DNA from: Endomicrobium sp.
Lineage (GTDB): Bacteria > Elusimicrobiota > Endomicrobiia > Endomicrobiales > Endomicrobiaceae
Assembly (NCBI GenBank): GCA_031264325.1
Contig: JAISEE010000033.1
Span: 1-64,000, forward strand
Direction: 5' to 3'
DNA length: 64,000 nt
Part shown: in pieces, positions 1 to 13,200 of the stretch
How the letters are laid out: each line of letters opens with the position of its first letter
How positions within the stretch are numbered: position 1 is the stretch's first letter
The notes under the pieces: model-generated
Seen by the model: the letters and a program-made list of their open reading frames with translations, nothing else
Told to the model about the DNA's origin: nothing
Database searches by the model: none
Translations under genes and position numbers: made by a program

Positions 1-144
1 GATGGTTTAGGTTTTATGTTTGGAAGAAAGAGAAGATGGAAGAGAGGTAAAAAATATAAATACTGAGCTTATAAAGAATTTTTTGCTTCTATAGCTGTTC
101 AGCTTTTTCTATCTTTCCTTGTGAACATTGTTTATTAAAAAGTA

Positions 145-468
145 TTAATTGCAGTATTGATTTATCCATTTAAGGTAATCTTTGTTTGCACTAGATATTG
201 ATACAGAAATTATTTGTGGAACTTTATATGGATGTAGCAATTTTATTCGTTCTTTAATGATTTTAAAATTTTTTTTAAGTGTTGTCATTGTTATAAGGTT
301 TTCAGTTTTTTTTTCTATTTTATTGTTCCACCAATAATAAGACTTTATACTTTGCGATATTTGTGCACTTGATATAATTTTTTCTTTAAGAAACGTTTTG
401 AGAATTTTTTGAGTCGTTTTTGCGTCAGGGCTTGTTACAAATATGAGCAAGTATTTAGAAGATTTCAT
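145..468 (-). CDS. cutA: Divalent-cation tolerance protein CutA
   Basis: 107-aa ORF with CutA-like pattern (FVTSPDAKTTQKILKTFLKEKIISSAQI...SYYWWNNKIEKKTE...HPYKVPQIISVSI...YLKWI). Confidence 0.85.
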   Translation of the reverse strand: MKSSKYLLIFVTSPDAKTTQKILKTFLKEKIISSAQISQSIKSYYWWNNKIEKKTENLITMTTLKKNFKIIKERIKLLHPYKVPQIISVSISSANKDYLKWINQYCN

Positions 469-1257
469 TTTTTCTCCGAATAATCAACAAGTTTTATATA
501 TATTTATAGCAAGCATTTTAGAGTGTATATATTTTTTACTTCGTATTTTTTATGAAAGTGTTAACTTTTTTATATTTTGTAGATCTAGCATCATGACTTT
601 AGTTGAAATGAATGTTGTTTATTATTTTATATCTATATATTAGTTATTACTGTCCAATTATTTTGTTATTTTTGATTTATCAAATGTGACATCTAGTTGT
701 TTACCTGTAATATATAAAGGATTTATTTTCATCAAAATATTTATAATATAGAGAAAATTAAAGGTATCTAGATAAGAATTTTCTTTGTTATTACATATTT
801 TTACCTCCATAACTTTTGTAATTTTTGTATAAGTAGATACATGGGACGCCGAGGTCACCCTCTCTCTATTCAAAATAACTCAAAAAGTCAACTATATACT
901 AACATATTATTGATTGAATGAAAACTTTGTGATAATATAAAATGATTTGGTATGAAAAGGATAAAGAAACCTAAAACTAAACAGTTTGTATAAGTTGATT
1001 GTTGCGTTAAAATAACTTAAGACGTATGTTTTGGATGGGGTGGATATGTAACTTGGCGTGGTAGGTAGCATTTAAGTAATCGAAGTCTGTGGAAAGAGAG
1101 CTGTTATGGTTATTTTAACTTGAGACAAAAAGATTAGTTTGACTATGTGAGAAATTGAGATACGGAGTTTGTTAAGTTTAAAGTTTGAGTATCTCATAGC
1201 TTCATAATTCAGACTTTGTATTTATAGGATCTATTTTTATTGGAAAGGTTTTTTTGT

Positions 1258-2142
1258 ATGTTTGATTATAAAAAACTGTTAAAAGATTTTATTTTATATA
1301 TAACTATTGAAAAGGGATTATCTAAGAATACGGTTTTAGCGTATAGAGCTGATATTTTGAAATTTATTGCATTTACAGAAAAAAAACAGATTTTCCTTGA
1401 AAACTGTCAACATCAAGATATTACAGATTTTTTGTGCGCGATAAAACTTGACGGTTTTAAACCAAAATCTCTTTATAGATTTGTAGGATCTTTGAGGCAG
1501 TTTTATAAATTTTTAAATTATGAAGGTATAATTAAAAATAACCCAACTCTTTATTTAATATCTCCAAAAATTCCAGAAAATTTACCAACTATGCTTACAT
1601 TTGACGAGGTTATGCTTTTGTTAAATACTGTTACTGATGAAGATGAAATAAGTATAAGAAACAGAGCCATGCTTGAGCTCTTGTATGCTACTGGACTGAG
1701 AGTTTCTGAGCTTATAAACCTTAAATTTTCAAATATAAATTTACATGATAATTTTTTGAGAATTATAGGTAAAGGGTTTAAAGAAAGATTGGTGCCGTTT
1801 GGAGAAAAAGCTAAGAGTTTTATCAATATTTACCTTTTAAAGAGAAAACGTTATGTGAGCCCTGAAGACAATATTTTTATTTCAAGGCTAGGAAAGAAGC
1901 TTTCCAGGGTTGAGTTTTGGAGGCAGTTAAAGAATGTAGTCAAAAAGACCGGTATAAACAAAAATATTACACCTCATATATTAAGACATTCTTTTGCAAC
2001 TCATCTTTTAGCCGGCGGAGCCGATATTCGCTTCGTTCAAGAAATGCTGGGGCATGCTTCAATAGCTACTACACAGATTTACACTCATCTTGATAAAGAT
2101 AAAATCATACAGCAACATAAAATTTTTCATCCAAGAGGGTAA
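1258..2142 (+). CDS. Tyrosine recombinase XerC/XerD family
   Basis: Core-binding plus catalytic domain; ATGLRVSEL, HILRHSFATHLLAGGADIRFVQEMLGHASIATTQIYTH motifs; ATG at 1258 preferred over the ORF-track start. Confidence 0.93.
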   Translation: MFDYKKLLKDFILYITIEKGLSKNTVLAYRADILKFIAFTEKKQIFLENCQHQDITDFLCAIKLDGFKPKSLYRFVGSLRQFYKFLNYEGIIKNNPTLYLISPKIPENLPTMLTFDEVMLLLNTVTDEDEISIRNRAMLELLYATGLRVSELINLKFSNINLHDNFLRIIGKGFKERLVPFGEKAKSFINIYLLKRKRYVSPEDNIFISRLGKKLSRVEFWRQLKNVVKKTGINKNITPHILRHSFATHLLAGGADIRFVQEMLGHASIATTQIYTHLDKDKIIQQHKIFHPRG

Positions 2143-2761
2143 TCGTAGCTTTATTTATACTGCTCTGTATTGTTGTAGTCTAAAAGATTTATTGAAATAT
2201 AAGCATAATAAACATACCTTATTTTTGTAATTTTTTTCTCCATTAGAGCTTCAAGCCTGGTTTTGTAAGTTCAAATTTTTGCTAGATTGTTTTTATAACT
2301 TGGTTTATCTTATATCGAGAAGCATTTGTTTAGCCTTGCCCATCATAGATAAAAACCTTCTTATAAAAAAGTTTATAAAATATGAAAGTCATGCTATTAA
2401 AATACTTGCTTTAATAAACGTTTGAGCTTCGCAGCCTAAGAAAAATAAAAACTGTGTAATAATTATGAACCTATTATTATTTATTATATGCAGTCAAGAA
2501 TGTCGTCTAAACTCCATCTTATTGGAAATGTTTGTTGATATTTTTTTGAAATTCAAATAATGGTTGCGAGTCTATGTTTGCTTTTTTAAATTATTTCTAC
2601 AATAACTGTTATAGCTATTAATATTTTATTTAGACAAACACATGGTATATGTCTAAAGTTTCAATAAACAATTTTCTTGTCAAACTATTTTGTTTAAAAA
2701 TCCATCTGGTATAAAAATATCATTTTTCAATTTAAAAAGTAAGATGCACGATAAAATATAA

Positions 2762-3844
2762 TTATTTTTTCACTTTGATTAGTAAATAAACGCCTATACT
2801 CAAAAATATAAAGCTTGGCATCCATGTCGCTATAAATGGCGATAGTATTAAATTTTTACCAAAAGAAGTTGTTACAGCCTGAATCGCCCAATACATAAAT
2901 GTTGCAGATAATGCAATAGTAAAATTAAATATCATGCTTATTCTTCTTCCAAACCCTATAGCAAAAGGTATTCCTATCATCATAACTATAATATGTGAAA
3001 AAATAGAAGAAAATCTTGCATTTAACGCAATTTTTGCTTTTATTGCCGATTGCCCAAAAATTTTTAATTGGCTTATATATTTATTAAAATCAATTATATT
3101 CATGCTATTGTACGGAGGACTTTTAAGCGCTATATCTTTAGGGGTAACATTTATGTTGGAATTATATTTTTTAAAGTAAACTTCGTTTAAAAAGTTGCTT
3201 TCAGAGTCTCTTATAACGCCATTTTTAAGTACCCAAGATCCATTTTCCCAATCTGCTTTCTCGGCTAAAACAAGCCTTTTTAATTCAAAGTTTTTATTGT
3301 ATTTTTCAAATACAATGTTTTTCATTGTATTTATTTTTATATCAAGGTGTCCAACTGTTAATCTTACGTTATTTTTTAACGTTATTATTTGATTATAAAA
3401 GTCCGTATGTACTGATATTTTTTCTTTTTTTATTTTTTCAATATTTATTCTTCTGTTGTAAACTGTTGTTTTAGTTACAATAAATTCCCTGCAGGCAAGA
3501 TCCGCAATTCCTATAATAAATCCTATTGTAATGAAAAGTGAGATAATGCACCACATATTTATTCCAGCAGCTTTCATTGCTGTAATTTCATTTTTTTTTG
3601 CAAGATTCCCGAGAGAAAACAATAAAGCCAAAAGAGTAGCTATAGGCAAAGCTTGCACAAACCATTCTGGAGCATTTGTAAGTATGTGAATAATTATTAT
3701 GTTAAAAGTTGTTTTGTTTTCCATGTAAAAATTTATTTTGCCAAGTAATTGCGATATTGTGACCACAACAGAAAAAATTGTTGTTGTAAATATAAAAATT
3801 TTAATAAAATTTTTGAAAATATATTTGTAAAAAATTTTTATCAT
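2762..3844 (-). CDS. lptG: LPS export ABC transporter permease LptG-like (YjgP/YjgQ family)
   Basis: NEITAMKAAGI motif, six-TM YjgP/YjgQ layout; overlaps the upstream paralogue by 4 bp. Confidence 0.82.
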   Translation of the reverse strand: MIKIFYKYIFKNFIKIFIFTTTIFSVVVTISQLLGKINFYMENKTTFNIIIIHILTNAPEWFVQALPIATLLALLFSLGNLAKKNEITAMKAAGINMWCIISLFITIGFIIGIADLACREFIVTKTTVYNRRINIEKIKKEKISVHTDFYNQIITLKNNVRLTVGHLDIKINTMKNIVFEKYNKNFELKRLVLAEKADWENGSWVLKNGVIRDSESNFLNEVYFKKYNSNINVTPKDIALKSPPYNSMNIIDFNKYISQLKIFGQSAIKAKIALNARFSSIFSHIIVMMIGIPFAIGFGRRISMIFNFTIALSATFMYWAIQAVTTSFGKNLILSPFIATWMPSFIFLSIGVYLLIKVKK

Positions 3845-4977
3845 TTTTTTACCATCTTTCTGAATAAATAAATTCCTACTGTACCTATAACTAAATTAGG
3901 TAGCCATATTATTATTCCTAGAGGAAGATATTTTTTTTCACCTAAATTAATTGAAATTACAAACAATGTATAATAAATAATTACTATACCAAGACTTAAA
4001 CCAAATCCAAGAGCTTTGCCTCCTCTATTAGTACGGACTCCTACAGGTAAAGCTACGATAATAAAAACAATAGGAGCGACAGCAAATATCCATCTAATCC
4101 AATAGTCTAGTAAATAAGGCATAAGTTCAAGTTTTTGTTTTTTATATTCCTTTATTGTTTCAATTAGCTTTGTAGAAGATAACTCTGACGGTCCTATATT
4201 ATAGTTTTTAACAGTGTCGAGCAGTGGTATAAAGATAGAGTATGTTTTAAAAGTTGCGTGAGTTATACTTGTCATATCGGAATGAGAAATTTTTTGCCAA
4301 TACCCTTTGTAAAGGATCAGTTGCGCCCCTGTGGTATAAGCTTTTACAGTAGCTGAAGATGCTGTTATGCGACATACTTCTTTATCATTTTGTAGTAAGT
4401 CATTTTTACTACTATTTGCGGTATAATCATTTTTAAATTTATATATACTTACTCCACTCAAAGTATTTTTAGTGTTATCAACTTTATTGCTGTATATTTT
4501 ATGGTCACCGAGTTTTGTTATAGATTTTTCGTTAAACTTAATAAGAGGTTTTTTTGTTATAATTTGTTCAAAATAAACTTTTAAATTAGAATTTAATTTT
4601 GGGGCAAAAAAGTGATTAAAAAACATTAAAAAAAAAGAAACGCTCAATACAAAAATTATTATTGGCATTGTGAGTGTTTTGTAATCAACTCCAGCAGCTT
4701 TCATTGCTGTAATTTCGTTGTCTGATGACAGTCGTCCATAAGAAAGTAGTGTTCCAAAAAGCACAGCCATAGGTATTGACAATGTTAAGGAACTTGGAAT
4801 ATAGAAAGCAAACATTTTGATAATTATCCAAAGAGTTACACCTTTTTCAATTAAGATATCCATAAGTTCAAATGCAAAACTTAATATTATAAGAAATGAA
4901 AAAATAACAATACCAAAAATAAAAAAATGTAAAAATTCTTTAAAAATGTAAAAATGTATTTTTTTTATCATGACCAT
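3841..4977 (-). CDS. lptF: LPS export ABC transporter permease LptF-like (YjgP/YjgQ family)
   Basis: NEITAMKAAGVDY motif; paired with the adjacent paralogue. Confidence 0.82.
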   Translation of the reverse strand: MVMIKKIHFYIFKEFLHFFIFGIVIFSFLIILSFAFELMDILIEKGVTLWIIIKMFAFYIPSSLTLSIPMAVLFGTLLSYGRLSSDNEITAMKAAGVDYKTLTMPIIIFVLSVSFFLMFFNHFFAPKLNSNLKVYFEQIITKKPLIKFNEKSITKLGDHKIYSNKVDNTKNTLSGVSIYKFKNDYTANSSKNDLLQNDKEVCRITASSATVKAYTTGAQLILYKGYWQKISHSDMTSITHATFKTYSIFIPLLDTVKNYNIGPSELSSTKLIETIKEYKKQKLELMPYLLDYWIRWIFAVAPIVFIIVALPVGVRTNRGGKALGFGLSLGIVIIYYTLFVISINLGEKKYLPLGIIIWLPNLVIGTVGIYLFRKMVKK

Positions 4978-5919
4978 GTTTTATTTGAGGAAGCTTCGTT
5001 TAAAAATTATCCTATATGTACAATTATATAAAATTTGTTTTTGTGTAAAGTTTGAAAGAATATTATGATTTGAATTTTAAAAATATTTATTAATAAAAAT
5101 TCTAATTATATATTTTGCATGTTGTTGTAAAATATAGTTATTTTGCTAAAAAGCATGACTTTTTTGATGACAATAAGCAAAATCTATAACCAAGTGATGT
5201 TAAAATATGACTGTTAAGATCTATAGTTTACGCAAAATCTGAAGACAGATTTGTCCATGCTTAGATAGATAAGTTATAATACTCAACATAACAACTGGCA
5301 ATAATTATTGATATAGGAATTATGGTAATTGATGTTATGGCATTAATATGATTGAAATTGATTGTGCAATAAAACAAAGCGACGTTTGCTGAATGAGTTG
5401 TGGGTCAATTGTGGTTTAGTGTTGAAAATCACATGTTTGGCAATCCTTAATTAGCAGAGTATCTTAGTTTGTTGTAGATATATGATGGGTTTCTATACAT
5501 GGAGCAAGTGTCAATTTTGGTTTAACGAGATGTGCTATTTATATGTTATAGGAAGCAGATTTTAAAAGTGGTTGTTTGAAAAATTTGGAAAAGCTTACAG
5601 CTGAGAGATGGTTAGATGTTAGGTATGTGATAACACAATTTATATTTTCTATTTCTAGTTAGTTTAGTATAGTATATATTATATATTATGTAATTTACGA
5701 TAGATATAAAAATTTCAAAATTTTATTTTAAAGCTTTAAAGTTTACTTGAATATTTCTGCGTGAGAGTCAAAGTAGTTTTTAGGTATGGGGATAAAGTAA
5801 GAAAATACTTTGGATATTTATTTTGACTGTACTGTATTATTAAAAAATAGTATAATTTTTTTAAGATAAAACTAAACTATTAAAATTTAAAATAATATTC
5901 AATAAAAAAAGTGCGGTAA

Positions 5920-7389
5920 ATGGAAAAGAAAAAACAGCAATATGTGGCAACTCCCATAGAACAAATAATTCAACAGAGAAAACAAAAAGTAAAAGATTTT
6001 GTTGCTGTTGGAGTAAACCCTTATCCATCTAAATATTTTTTGGATAAAAACATTGCCGATATACAAAGAGAGTTTGAATCTCTTGAAAAAGAACAAGTTT
6101 TGGGTGTAAAAGTTAAAGCTGCAGGAAGAGTAATGACTTGTAGAAATATGGGTAAGTCCATTTTTCTTGACATAAGAGACGGATATTCTAAGATTCAGAT
6201 ATATGTTAGAGCAGATAAAGTTGGAGTGGAAAAATATAAATTTTTCAAAAATATGGTTGATACTTCTGATTTTATCGCAGTTGAGGGTATTCTTTTTAGA
6301 ACAAAAACAAATGAACTGAGTGTAATGGTAGAAAAATGGACAATGCTTACAAAGGCATTTAGGCCTCTTCCTGAGAAGTGGCATGGTCTTAAAGATATAG
6401 AGACAAGATACAGGCAAAGATATTTGGATTTGATAGCCAACACTGAAGCTAAAAATGTTTTTGTTAAAAGAAGTATGATTATTTCAGCTATAAGGCATAA
6501 ACTTGAAGAGTTAGGTTTTATAGAGGTTGAAACTCCAATTTTGCAATCTTTAGCAGGTGGAGCTAATGCACGACCTTTTATAACTTTTCATAATGCTTTG
6601 GGTGTTGACTTATTCTTAAGAATCGCGCCAGAGCTTTTTTTGAAACGTTTAGTTGTTGGCGGAATGGATAGAGTTTTTGAAATAGGTAGAAGCTTTAGAA
6701 ATGAAGGGATTGATAAAAATCATAGCCCGGAGTTTACAATGATGGAGCTTTATCAAGCGTATGCCGATTACAATGATATGATGGACTTGGCTGAAACATT
6801 GATTAAGTCTGCTGCAGAGGAAGTAAATTCTAAACTGAAGTTGGATTTTAAAAGAGTGAAAATGTTTGATTTGATAAAAGAATATACTGGACTTGACTTA
6901 TTGCCATATATTGAAAGCGGAAAAATGTTCAAACAAGTAAAACACTTTAATTTGGATTTACCTAAGAACGCTACAGACAAAAAGATTTTAGATCAAATTT
7001 TTGATGAAAAAGTTATACCAAACTTAAAAAATCCAACTTTTGTTATAGACTATCCAGCTGTTTATTCTCCTCTCTCAAAGGTTAAGTTTGATCAACCAGA
7101 AATAGCCGAGCGTTTTGAGCTTTATATAAACGGAATGGAAATAGGGAATGCATGCTCTGAGCTTAATGATCCTCAATTACAGAGGGTAAGATTTTCTCAA
7201 CAAATGGAAGCCAAAAAGAGAGGCAATGATGATGTTATGCCTTATGATGAAGATTTTATTTTTGCTTTAGAGCAAGGGCTTCCGCCAACTGGAGGTTTGG
7301 GCATAGGAATAGACAGGCTTGTTATGGCACTGATCGGTGTGGGGTCTATAAGAGAAGTTATAACTTTTCCAATCATGAGACCAGAGTAA
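5920..7389 (+). CDS. lysS: Lysyl-tRNA synthetase, class II
   Basis: [49 protein letters not shown] motifs. Confidence 0.97.
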   Translation: MEKKKQQYVATPIEQIIQQRKQKVKDFVAVGVNPYPSKYFLDKNIADIQREFESLEKEQVLGVKVKAAGRVMTCRNMGKSIFLDIRDGYSKIQIYVRADKVGVEKYKFFKNMVDTSDFIAVEGILFRTKTNELSVMVEKWTMLTKAFRPLPEKWHGLKDIETRYRQRYLDLIANTEAKNVFVKRSMIISAIRHKLEELGFIEVETPILQSLAGGANARPFITFHNALGVDLFLRIAPELFLKRLVVGGMDRVFEIGRSFRNEGIDKNHSPEFTMMELYQAYADYNDMMDLAETLIKSAAEEVNSKLKLDFKRVKMFDLIKEYTGLDLLPYIESGKMFKQVKHFNLDLPKNATDKKILDQIFDEKVIPNLKNPTFVIDYPAVYSPLSKVKFDQPEIAERFELYINGMEIGNACSELNDPQLQRVRFSQQMEAKKRGNDDVMPYDEDFIFALEQGLPPTGGLGIGIDRLVMALIGVGSIREVITFPIMRPE

Positions 7390-7395
7390 AGCTTT

Positions 7396-8625
7396 ATGAG
7401 TGTAATGTCAGTTGAGCTTTTTATAGCGATAAGATATTTAAGGGCAAGAAGAAAAACTTTTTTTTCTTTATTTACTGTTTTTATTGCCGTAGGAGGCATA
7501 ACATTGGGCGTTGGCTCTCTTGTTATAACACTTGCGGTTATGAGTGGTTTTCAAAATGATATAAGAAATAAAATTTTAGGTATACAGCCACATATATTGA
7601 TAACAAGAAGCGGTGGAGAGTCTTTTGAAGATTATGTTTCCGTGGAGGATAAAGTAAAAGCTAATAAAAATGTTACAAGTGTGTTACCGTTTATATATCA
7701 GCAGGGTATTGTAAGGGGTATTAATTCTTCATCTGCTTCAGGCATAATAATAAAAGCTGTGGATTACTCCAAAGAAGATAAAATTTTAAACCTTTCAAAA
7801 CAGATTGTTGTTTCAGATGCTAAATTTAGTGGTGAAAATATTGGAAAGAGATCAATAATATTGGGTTGCGAGCTTGCAAGAAATATTTCTGTGGATGCAG
7901 GTGGCGAAGTTGTTTTAATGTTTCCTGCAAGTTTGGGGAGTATTCCTATAATGTATAAATTTAATGTTTCAGCAATAATAGAGTCTGGGATGTATGACTT
8001 TGATTCTTCTTTGGGGTTTATAGATTTAAAAGAGGCGCAAAGTTTATTTTCAATGCCTGATTCTATTACTGGACTTGATATACATACGAATAATTTTGAT
8101 AAAGCGTCAGCAATTGCGTTTGAACTTCAAAAAAATTTGCCTTATCCGTACAAAGTAAAAACATGGTTTGATATGAATAAAAATCTTTTTTCAGCGTTGA
8201 AGCTTGAAAAAATAATGATGTTTCTTATTTTGGGGCTTATAATAACTGTCGCGGCTTTTAATATTATTTCTAACCTTTTGCTTCTAAGTGCTCAGAAGTT
8301 AAAAGAAATAGGGATAATGTCTGCTATGGGGTTTTCAAATTACTCTATTTCAAAAATATTTTTTTATGAAGGACTTATTATTGGCTCGTTAGGAACAGCG
8401 TTTGGGGTAATTTTTGGAGTTTCTGCAAGTTTTGCATTAAAATATTTTGATATATTTAAACTTCCAAAAGGTGTTTATTATGTTGATAAACTTCCAGTTT
8501 CTATAGTCCCTTTGGATATATTAACAGTAGCCCTAAGTGCTTTTGTTATATCTGTACTGGCAGGTCTTTATCCTGCGTGGCGGGTTGCAAAGTTAGATCC
8601 TCTTGAAGCTATAAGGTGTGGCTAG
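7396..8625 (+). CDS. Lipoprotein-releasing ABC transporter permease (LolC/LolE family)
   Basis: MSVELFIAIRYLRARRKTFFSLFTVFIAVGGITLGV N-terminus, C-terminal FtsX-like domain, followed by a LolD-like ATPase. Confidence 0.9.
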   Translation: MSVMSVELFIAIRYLRARRKTFFSLFTVFIAVGGITLGVGSLVITLAVMSGFQNDIRNKILGIQPHILITRSGGESFEDYVSVEDKVKANKNVTSVLPFIYQQGIVRGINSSSASGIIIKAVDYSKEDKILNLSKQIVVSDAKFSGENIGKRSIILGCELARNISVDAGGEVVLMFPASLGSIPIMYKFNVSAIIESGMYDFDSSLGFIDLKEAQSLFSMPDSITGLDIHTNNFDKASAIAFELQKNLPYPYKVKTWFDMNKNLFSALKLEKIMMFLILGLIITVAAFNIISNLLLLSAQKLKEIGIMSAMGFSNYSISKIFFYEGLIIGSLGTAFGVIFGVSASFALKYFDIFKLPKGVYYVDKLPVSIVPLDILTVALSAFVISVLAGLYPAWRVAKLDPLEAIRCG

Positions 8626-8645
8626 ATATTTTATTAGAATTAACT

Positions 8646-9305
8646 ATGAATATAAAAGTTGAAAATTTAAACAAACAGTATACTAAAAAAAATTCTGTTG
8701 ATGTTAAAATATTAAAAAATATAAATTTGGAAATAAAGTCTGGACAAAAAGTCGTTTTAATAGGTCCGTCAGGAGTTGGCAAAAGCACATTGATACATAT
8801 TTTAGGATTGATGGATAGACCTACTTCTGGAAAGGTTTATATAGACGGAATTGATTGTTTTGACAAAGACGATAAATATTTGCGTGTCATCAGAAGAAAT
8901 TATATAGGTTTTGTTTTTCAGTTTCATTATCTTATGCCAGACTTTACAGTTTTGGAGAATATCCTCATCCCTGTTTGGAAAAATAAAGAGTTAAAATTAA
9001 AACAAGCACAAGGTATTTTAAACAAAGCCGGACTTTTACACAGGCAAGCTCATTATCCTTCAGAGCTTTCTGGTGGTGAACAACAAAGAGTGGCTATTGC
9101 GAGAGCTTTAATAAATAACCCTCGTGTAATTTTTGCGGATGAGCCTACTGGTAATTTGGACAGACGGACAGGTCTTGAGATAGAAAATTTGCTATTTGAC
9201 GTATCAACAAATACAGGGGCTGCTCTGGTTCTTGTAACGCATGATGAAGATCTTGTCAAAAAAGCTTATAGAGTAATTAAAATTATTGATGGATGCATAT
9301 TATAA
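8646..9305 (+). CDS. lolD: Lipoprotein-releasing ABC transporter ATP-binding protein LolD
   Basis: Walker [10 protein letters not shown], signature [15 protein letters not shown], Walker [16 protein letters not shown] 8646 more likely than the track start 8616. Confidence 0.92.
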   Translation: MNIKVENLNKQYTKKNSVDVKILKNINLEIKSGQKVVLIGPSGVGKSTLIHILGLMDRPTSGKVYIDGIDCFDKDDKYLRVIRRNYIGFVFQFHYLMPDFTVLENILIPVWKNKELKLKQAQGILNKAGLLHRQAHYPSELSGGEQQRVAIARALINNPRVIFADEPTGNLDRRTGLEIENLLFDVSTNTGAALVLVTHDEDLVKKAYRVIKIIDGCIL

Positions 9306-9345
9306 GCATAGCTTGTATTTTGCATATTAAGAGGAGAACATGTAG

Positions 9346-10221
9346 ATGAGAATTTTTCTTGACGGGAAGTTAGTTGAAAAAATTGATGCTAAAATTTCTG
9401 TGTTTGATCATGGTTTTCTTTATGGCGATGGTATTTTTGAAGGTATAAGAGCTTATAACGGGAGAGTCTTTAGGTTAAAGGAGCACTTGGAAAGACTTTG
9501 GTCTTCGGCTAAGGCTATTAATTTAGAAATTCCTATACATAAAAAAGAAATGGAAAAAGCGTTAATAAAAACCATTTTAGCAAATAAGCTCAATGATGCT
9601 TATATAAGGCTTATCGTTACAAGAGGGTGTGGTGACTTGGGTCTTGATTTTAGAAATTGTACAAAGCCTTCTTCTGTAATAATAATAGCAGATCAGGTTA
9701 AAATGTATTTGGAAGAATTTTACGAAAAAGGCATAGGAGTTGTAACAGTTTCTACTAGAAGAATAAGACAAGATTCTCTAAGCCCAAATATCAAATCGCT
9801 CAACTATTTAAATAACATTCTTGCGAAAATGCAGGCCGTAAGAAGCGGTGCTGCTGAGGCTATTATGTTAAATGCCGAAGGGTATGTTGTGGAATGCCCT
9901 GGAGATAATATATTTATAGTAAAAAACGGTATTCTTTGTACTCCGGCAGGTTCTGAGGGTGCATTGGTAGGCATAACGAGAGACGCAGTTATAGAGCTTG
10001 CAAAAAACAAATCGGGTGTTCCTGTAAAAGAAGTACGCTTAAGTTTGTATGATGTTTACACTGCCGATGAGTGTTTTTTAACTGGGACGGCTGCTGAAAT
10101 AGTTCCTGTTGTTGTAGTTGATTCAAGAATTATTGGTGACGGAAAAATCGGCAAAATAACATCTAAACTTATAAAAGAGTTTAAAGCGTTAGCTCGTTCG
10201 TCAGGAACCCCGATTAAATAG
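9346..10221 (+). CDS. ilvE: Branched-chain amino acid aminotransferase (class IV)
   Basis: [58 protein letters not shown]. Confidence 0.92.
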   Translation: MRIFLDGKLVEKIDAKISVFDHGFLYGDGIFEGIRAYNGRVFRLKEHLERLWSSAKAINLEIPIHKKEMEKALIKTILANKLNDAYIRLIVTRGCGDLGLDFRNCTKPSSVIIIADQVKMYLEEFYEKGIGVVTVSTRRIRQDSLSPNIKSLNYLNNILAKMQAVRSGAAEAIMLNAEGYVVECPGDNIFIVKNGILCTPAGSEGALVGITRDAVIELAKNKSGVPVKEVRLSLYDVYTADECFLTGTAAEIVPVVVVDSRIIGDGKIGKITSKLIKEFKALARSSGTPIK

Positions 10222-10275
10222 TTTTGTTTATGTTAAAATTTATCTGCTGAAAATTTTATATTTTTTAAGGCGTAT

Positions 10276-13200
10276 ATGCGAAAGATTATAATATTTTTTA
10301 TTGTACTAGTTTTGTCTATTTTCGTATATTGTGCAAGAGATTTTTTTTTAGTTCCTTATTTGCAAAAATATGTAAGCACTAAAACTGGACATAACATATC
10401 TATAGGTAGATTTTCATTATCTCCGTTTAAATTATCTCTTAAAGATCTTGATGTTGATAGCATTATAAAAGTCCGAAAGACTACTTTAAAATTAAATCCA
10501 TTTAAATTTTTTTTTAACTTTTTTACCCATCGAGGAATAATACAAGTTGAAGTATATAACGTTGAGATTGATTTAAAAGAAAATCAATATGCTTCAGTTC
10601 TAAAGCCAAATGGTAAAAAAGCTGTTTTAAAGCTCCCGAAGATTGGTATTGATGTTCATATTAATGAAGTTTTAATCAAACAAGGAACGGCACTTTTTAA
10701 TATAACCGACACTTATATATATGTTGATACAAATACGATAAAATTAGACTCAGTTTTACATGCAGCTGGCAACTCAATTAAACTTGAAGCTTTATTGAAA
10801 CAGAAAGAAGGGTATCTTTTTGATGTATCAGTTGCTCTTAAGTCTAAAAATAAGATTAATATGTTTATAAATTCTAACGGGGTTATTGATTTGTTATCTT
10901 TTAATTCTGATTGGAATATATATATTGTAAAGCTAAATTATAAAGGTTTTGATTTTGGAGGAACATTGGGTGGGGTATTAAAAAGTGAAAAAGATACTAA
11001 TATTGAATTTGCTGGTAAGTTTGGAAAATTTAAAACAAACGGTTTCTTTAGTAATACAATAAATGCAGAAGCATTTATTGACTTTTCTCAAACAAACAAG
11101 TCTGTATCCGGAAAACTTAATATGAGCTTTAAAAAACGAAAAGGTTTAAAAGAATTAAATCTCAAGGTTTCAAAATTGAATGCTTTTGATTTTAATATAG
11201 AAAATTTTGAATTGTTAAGCAGTGAAAATAATAACGGTACATATAAAATTGTTTGCAACTATGGTTTGAGAAAACGCTTGGAAGTTATTTATTTACAAAG
11301 CGGAGATTATAAGGGTGATTTAATTATAAGAGATAAAAAGGTAGGGTATATAAAAGGAAATATCAAAAAAGGGACAATTATTGTTGATGCTAAAAATATA
11401 AATATAACTGATATGCCTTTAATCCCTGTTGTGGTAAAAAATGTTAATGGAAGGGGAAGTATTTTTGGCAATATAAATGAAACTTCAGGTAAGGTTGATT
11501 TTTCTTTTATATCTGATACAAACATGGTTGACACCAAAGGGACTATAATTCGCGATAAAGATAGATATACTTTTGATTTTTATAAATGCGACGGTTCTAT
11601 TTTATTAAAACATGTTGTTTCAGGTGGCAGTGTAATATTTACAGATTTTAAATTTAAAGAAATTAATATTATGAACGTTTTGCATGTTATAGGACATTCA
11701 AAAATAGATATTTCAGGAATGGCAAGCGGTAATATAAGTTATAAAGAAAAAGATGTATGTATAAAATTTGATCTTAAGGCTTTTGAAGGAGTGCTTTATG
11801 ATAATAATTTTAAGGAACTTGAAGTAAAAGGAGCAGTGGATTTAAATTTAAATAAGGTAAAGATTGAACACTTTGTTATCAAAAATGCATCAAATACTGA
11901 TGCTATAGTTGATATAAAAGGACTGATAGGTTTTACAAATGAAAACCCTGAGTCCTCCATATATATTGATTTAAAGGATATTATTGTACGAGGTGTTAAA
12001 GTAAACTGTCATAGTGAATTTCATGGTTATTTAGGCACTGGAAAAGTGATAAAAGGCGTATTAAAGAGTATTGGAGTAAAGATAGGTGGCATTTTTTTGG
12101 GAAACATGGAAACTGATGTAAGTATTTCAACAAAAAAATTTAAATTATCAAATTTAAAAGCTGATAATGGTTTGAGTATGATAGTGTCGGCAAATTTAAA
12201 AAGGAACGAGATATCTGGTATTATTGATTTTAAAAATACGAATATAGAAGGAATATATCCTGGAATTGTTGGATTTTTAGATGCTTCTGTAAAATTTTCA
12301 GGGAAACTAAATAATCCTTATATTAAAGTTTCCTTTTTGTTTAAAAAAAGCGCTTATCTATCTCAACCCTTTTCTTTATCATCTGTAATTTTTTATAAAG
12401 ATGGGATCGTAAATATAAATAAAATGAATATTATATCAGGCAGGACGAAAGTTTTCCTTTCAGGAAAATATTCAAACGTAGGACGTCTTCAGGTAACTGT
12501 AAGTAATTTAAGCGATAGTATTATAAATAATATATTGACAGGAGGACTTACATTGCCTTTTAAGGGTGAACTTTGTGGAAAAGGTGAGATTTATTTTCGT
12601 GATAAAAAACCTGAACTTAAGATGCTCCTAGAGACTAAAGACGCTTATGTAGGTTCTTTAAAATTAAAAGATTTTAAAACCGAAATTGAAGTTGTCAATA
12701 AAAATATTATAATAAAGTCCACTTCTGCAAAAATTTCTAATGGCGAAATAAGGATTGATGAAGGTTTTTGTGATCTAAATAACAATAAATACTTTTTAGA
12801 TTTATTTTTTATAAATATCCATGCCGGACAGATGGATTTGTTCGGGAACGTCAAACTTTATGGTGATATAGTAGAAGAGAATAGGATTTTTATATTTAGT
12901 GGAATTGTTGATTTAAATAATTTATGGATGAATAAATATAAATTAAATCATTATTTTTTTAATTATTCATTTAAAGATGGCATATTAAAACTTTTTCAAA
13001 AACCAATAGATAAAAATAATGATTTTAGTTTATTCTGTGAAATTATTTTTGGTGACATTCTGACAGTGAAGAAATTGAATGTTGTAGGAAAATCGTCACA
13101 TTTTGATATGTCTGGGAATTTTTCAAAAGATTGCGTAAATTTTGAAGTCACAGGTTTTGGTATTGATTTGAAACTTATGTCAAATTTTTTTGATTTACCT

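Noticed and set aside
1-66. Frame DGLGFMFGRKRRWKRGKKYKY* running in from the left edge
   Set aside because: Could be the C-terminus of a truncated CDS, but 21 codons are too few to support a call.
3308-3332. 10-bp-arm hairpin aaatacaatg-ttttt-cattgtattt in lptG
   Set aside because: Short arms, AT-rich, expected occasionally by chance; no flanking evidence of function.
5899-6417. 172-aa antisense ORF opposite lysS and other antisense ORFs in the track
   Set aside because: Lie opposite clearly conserved genes, have low-complexity F/Y/S/L composition and no recognisable domain.
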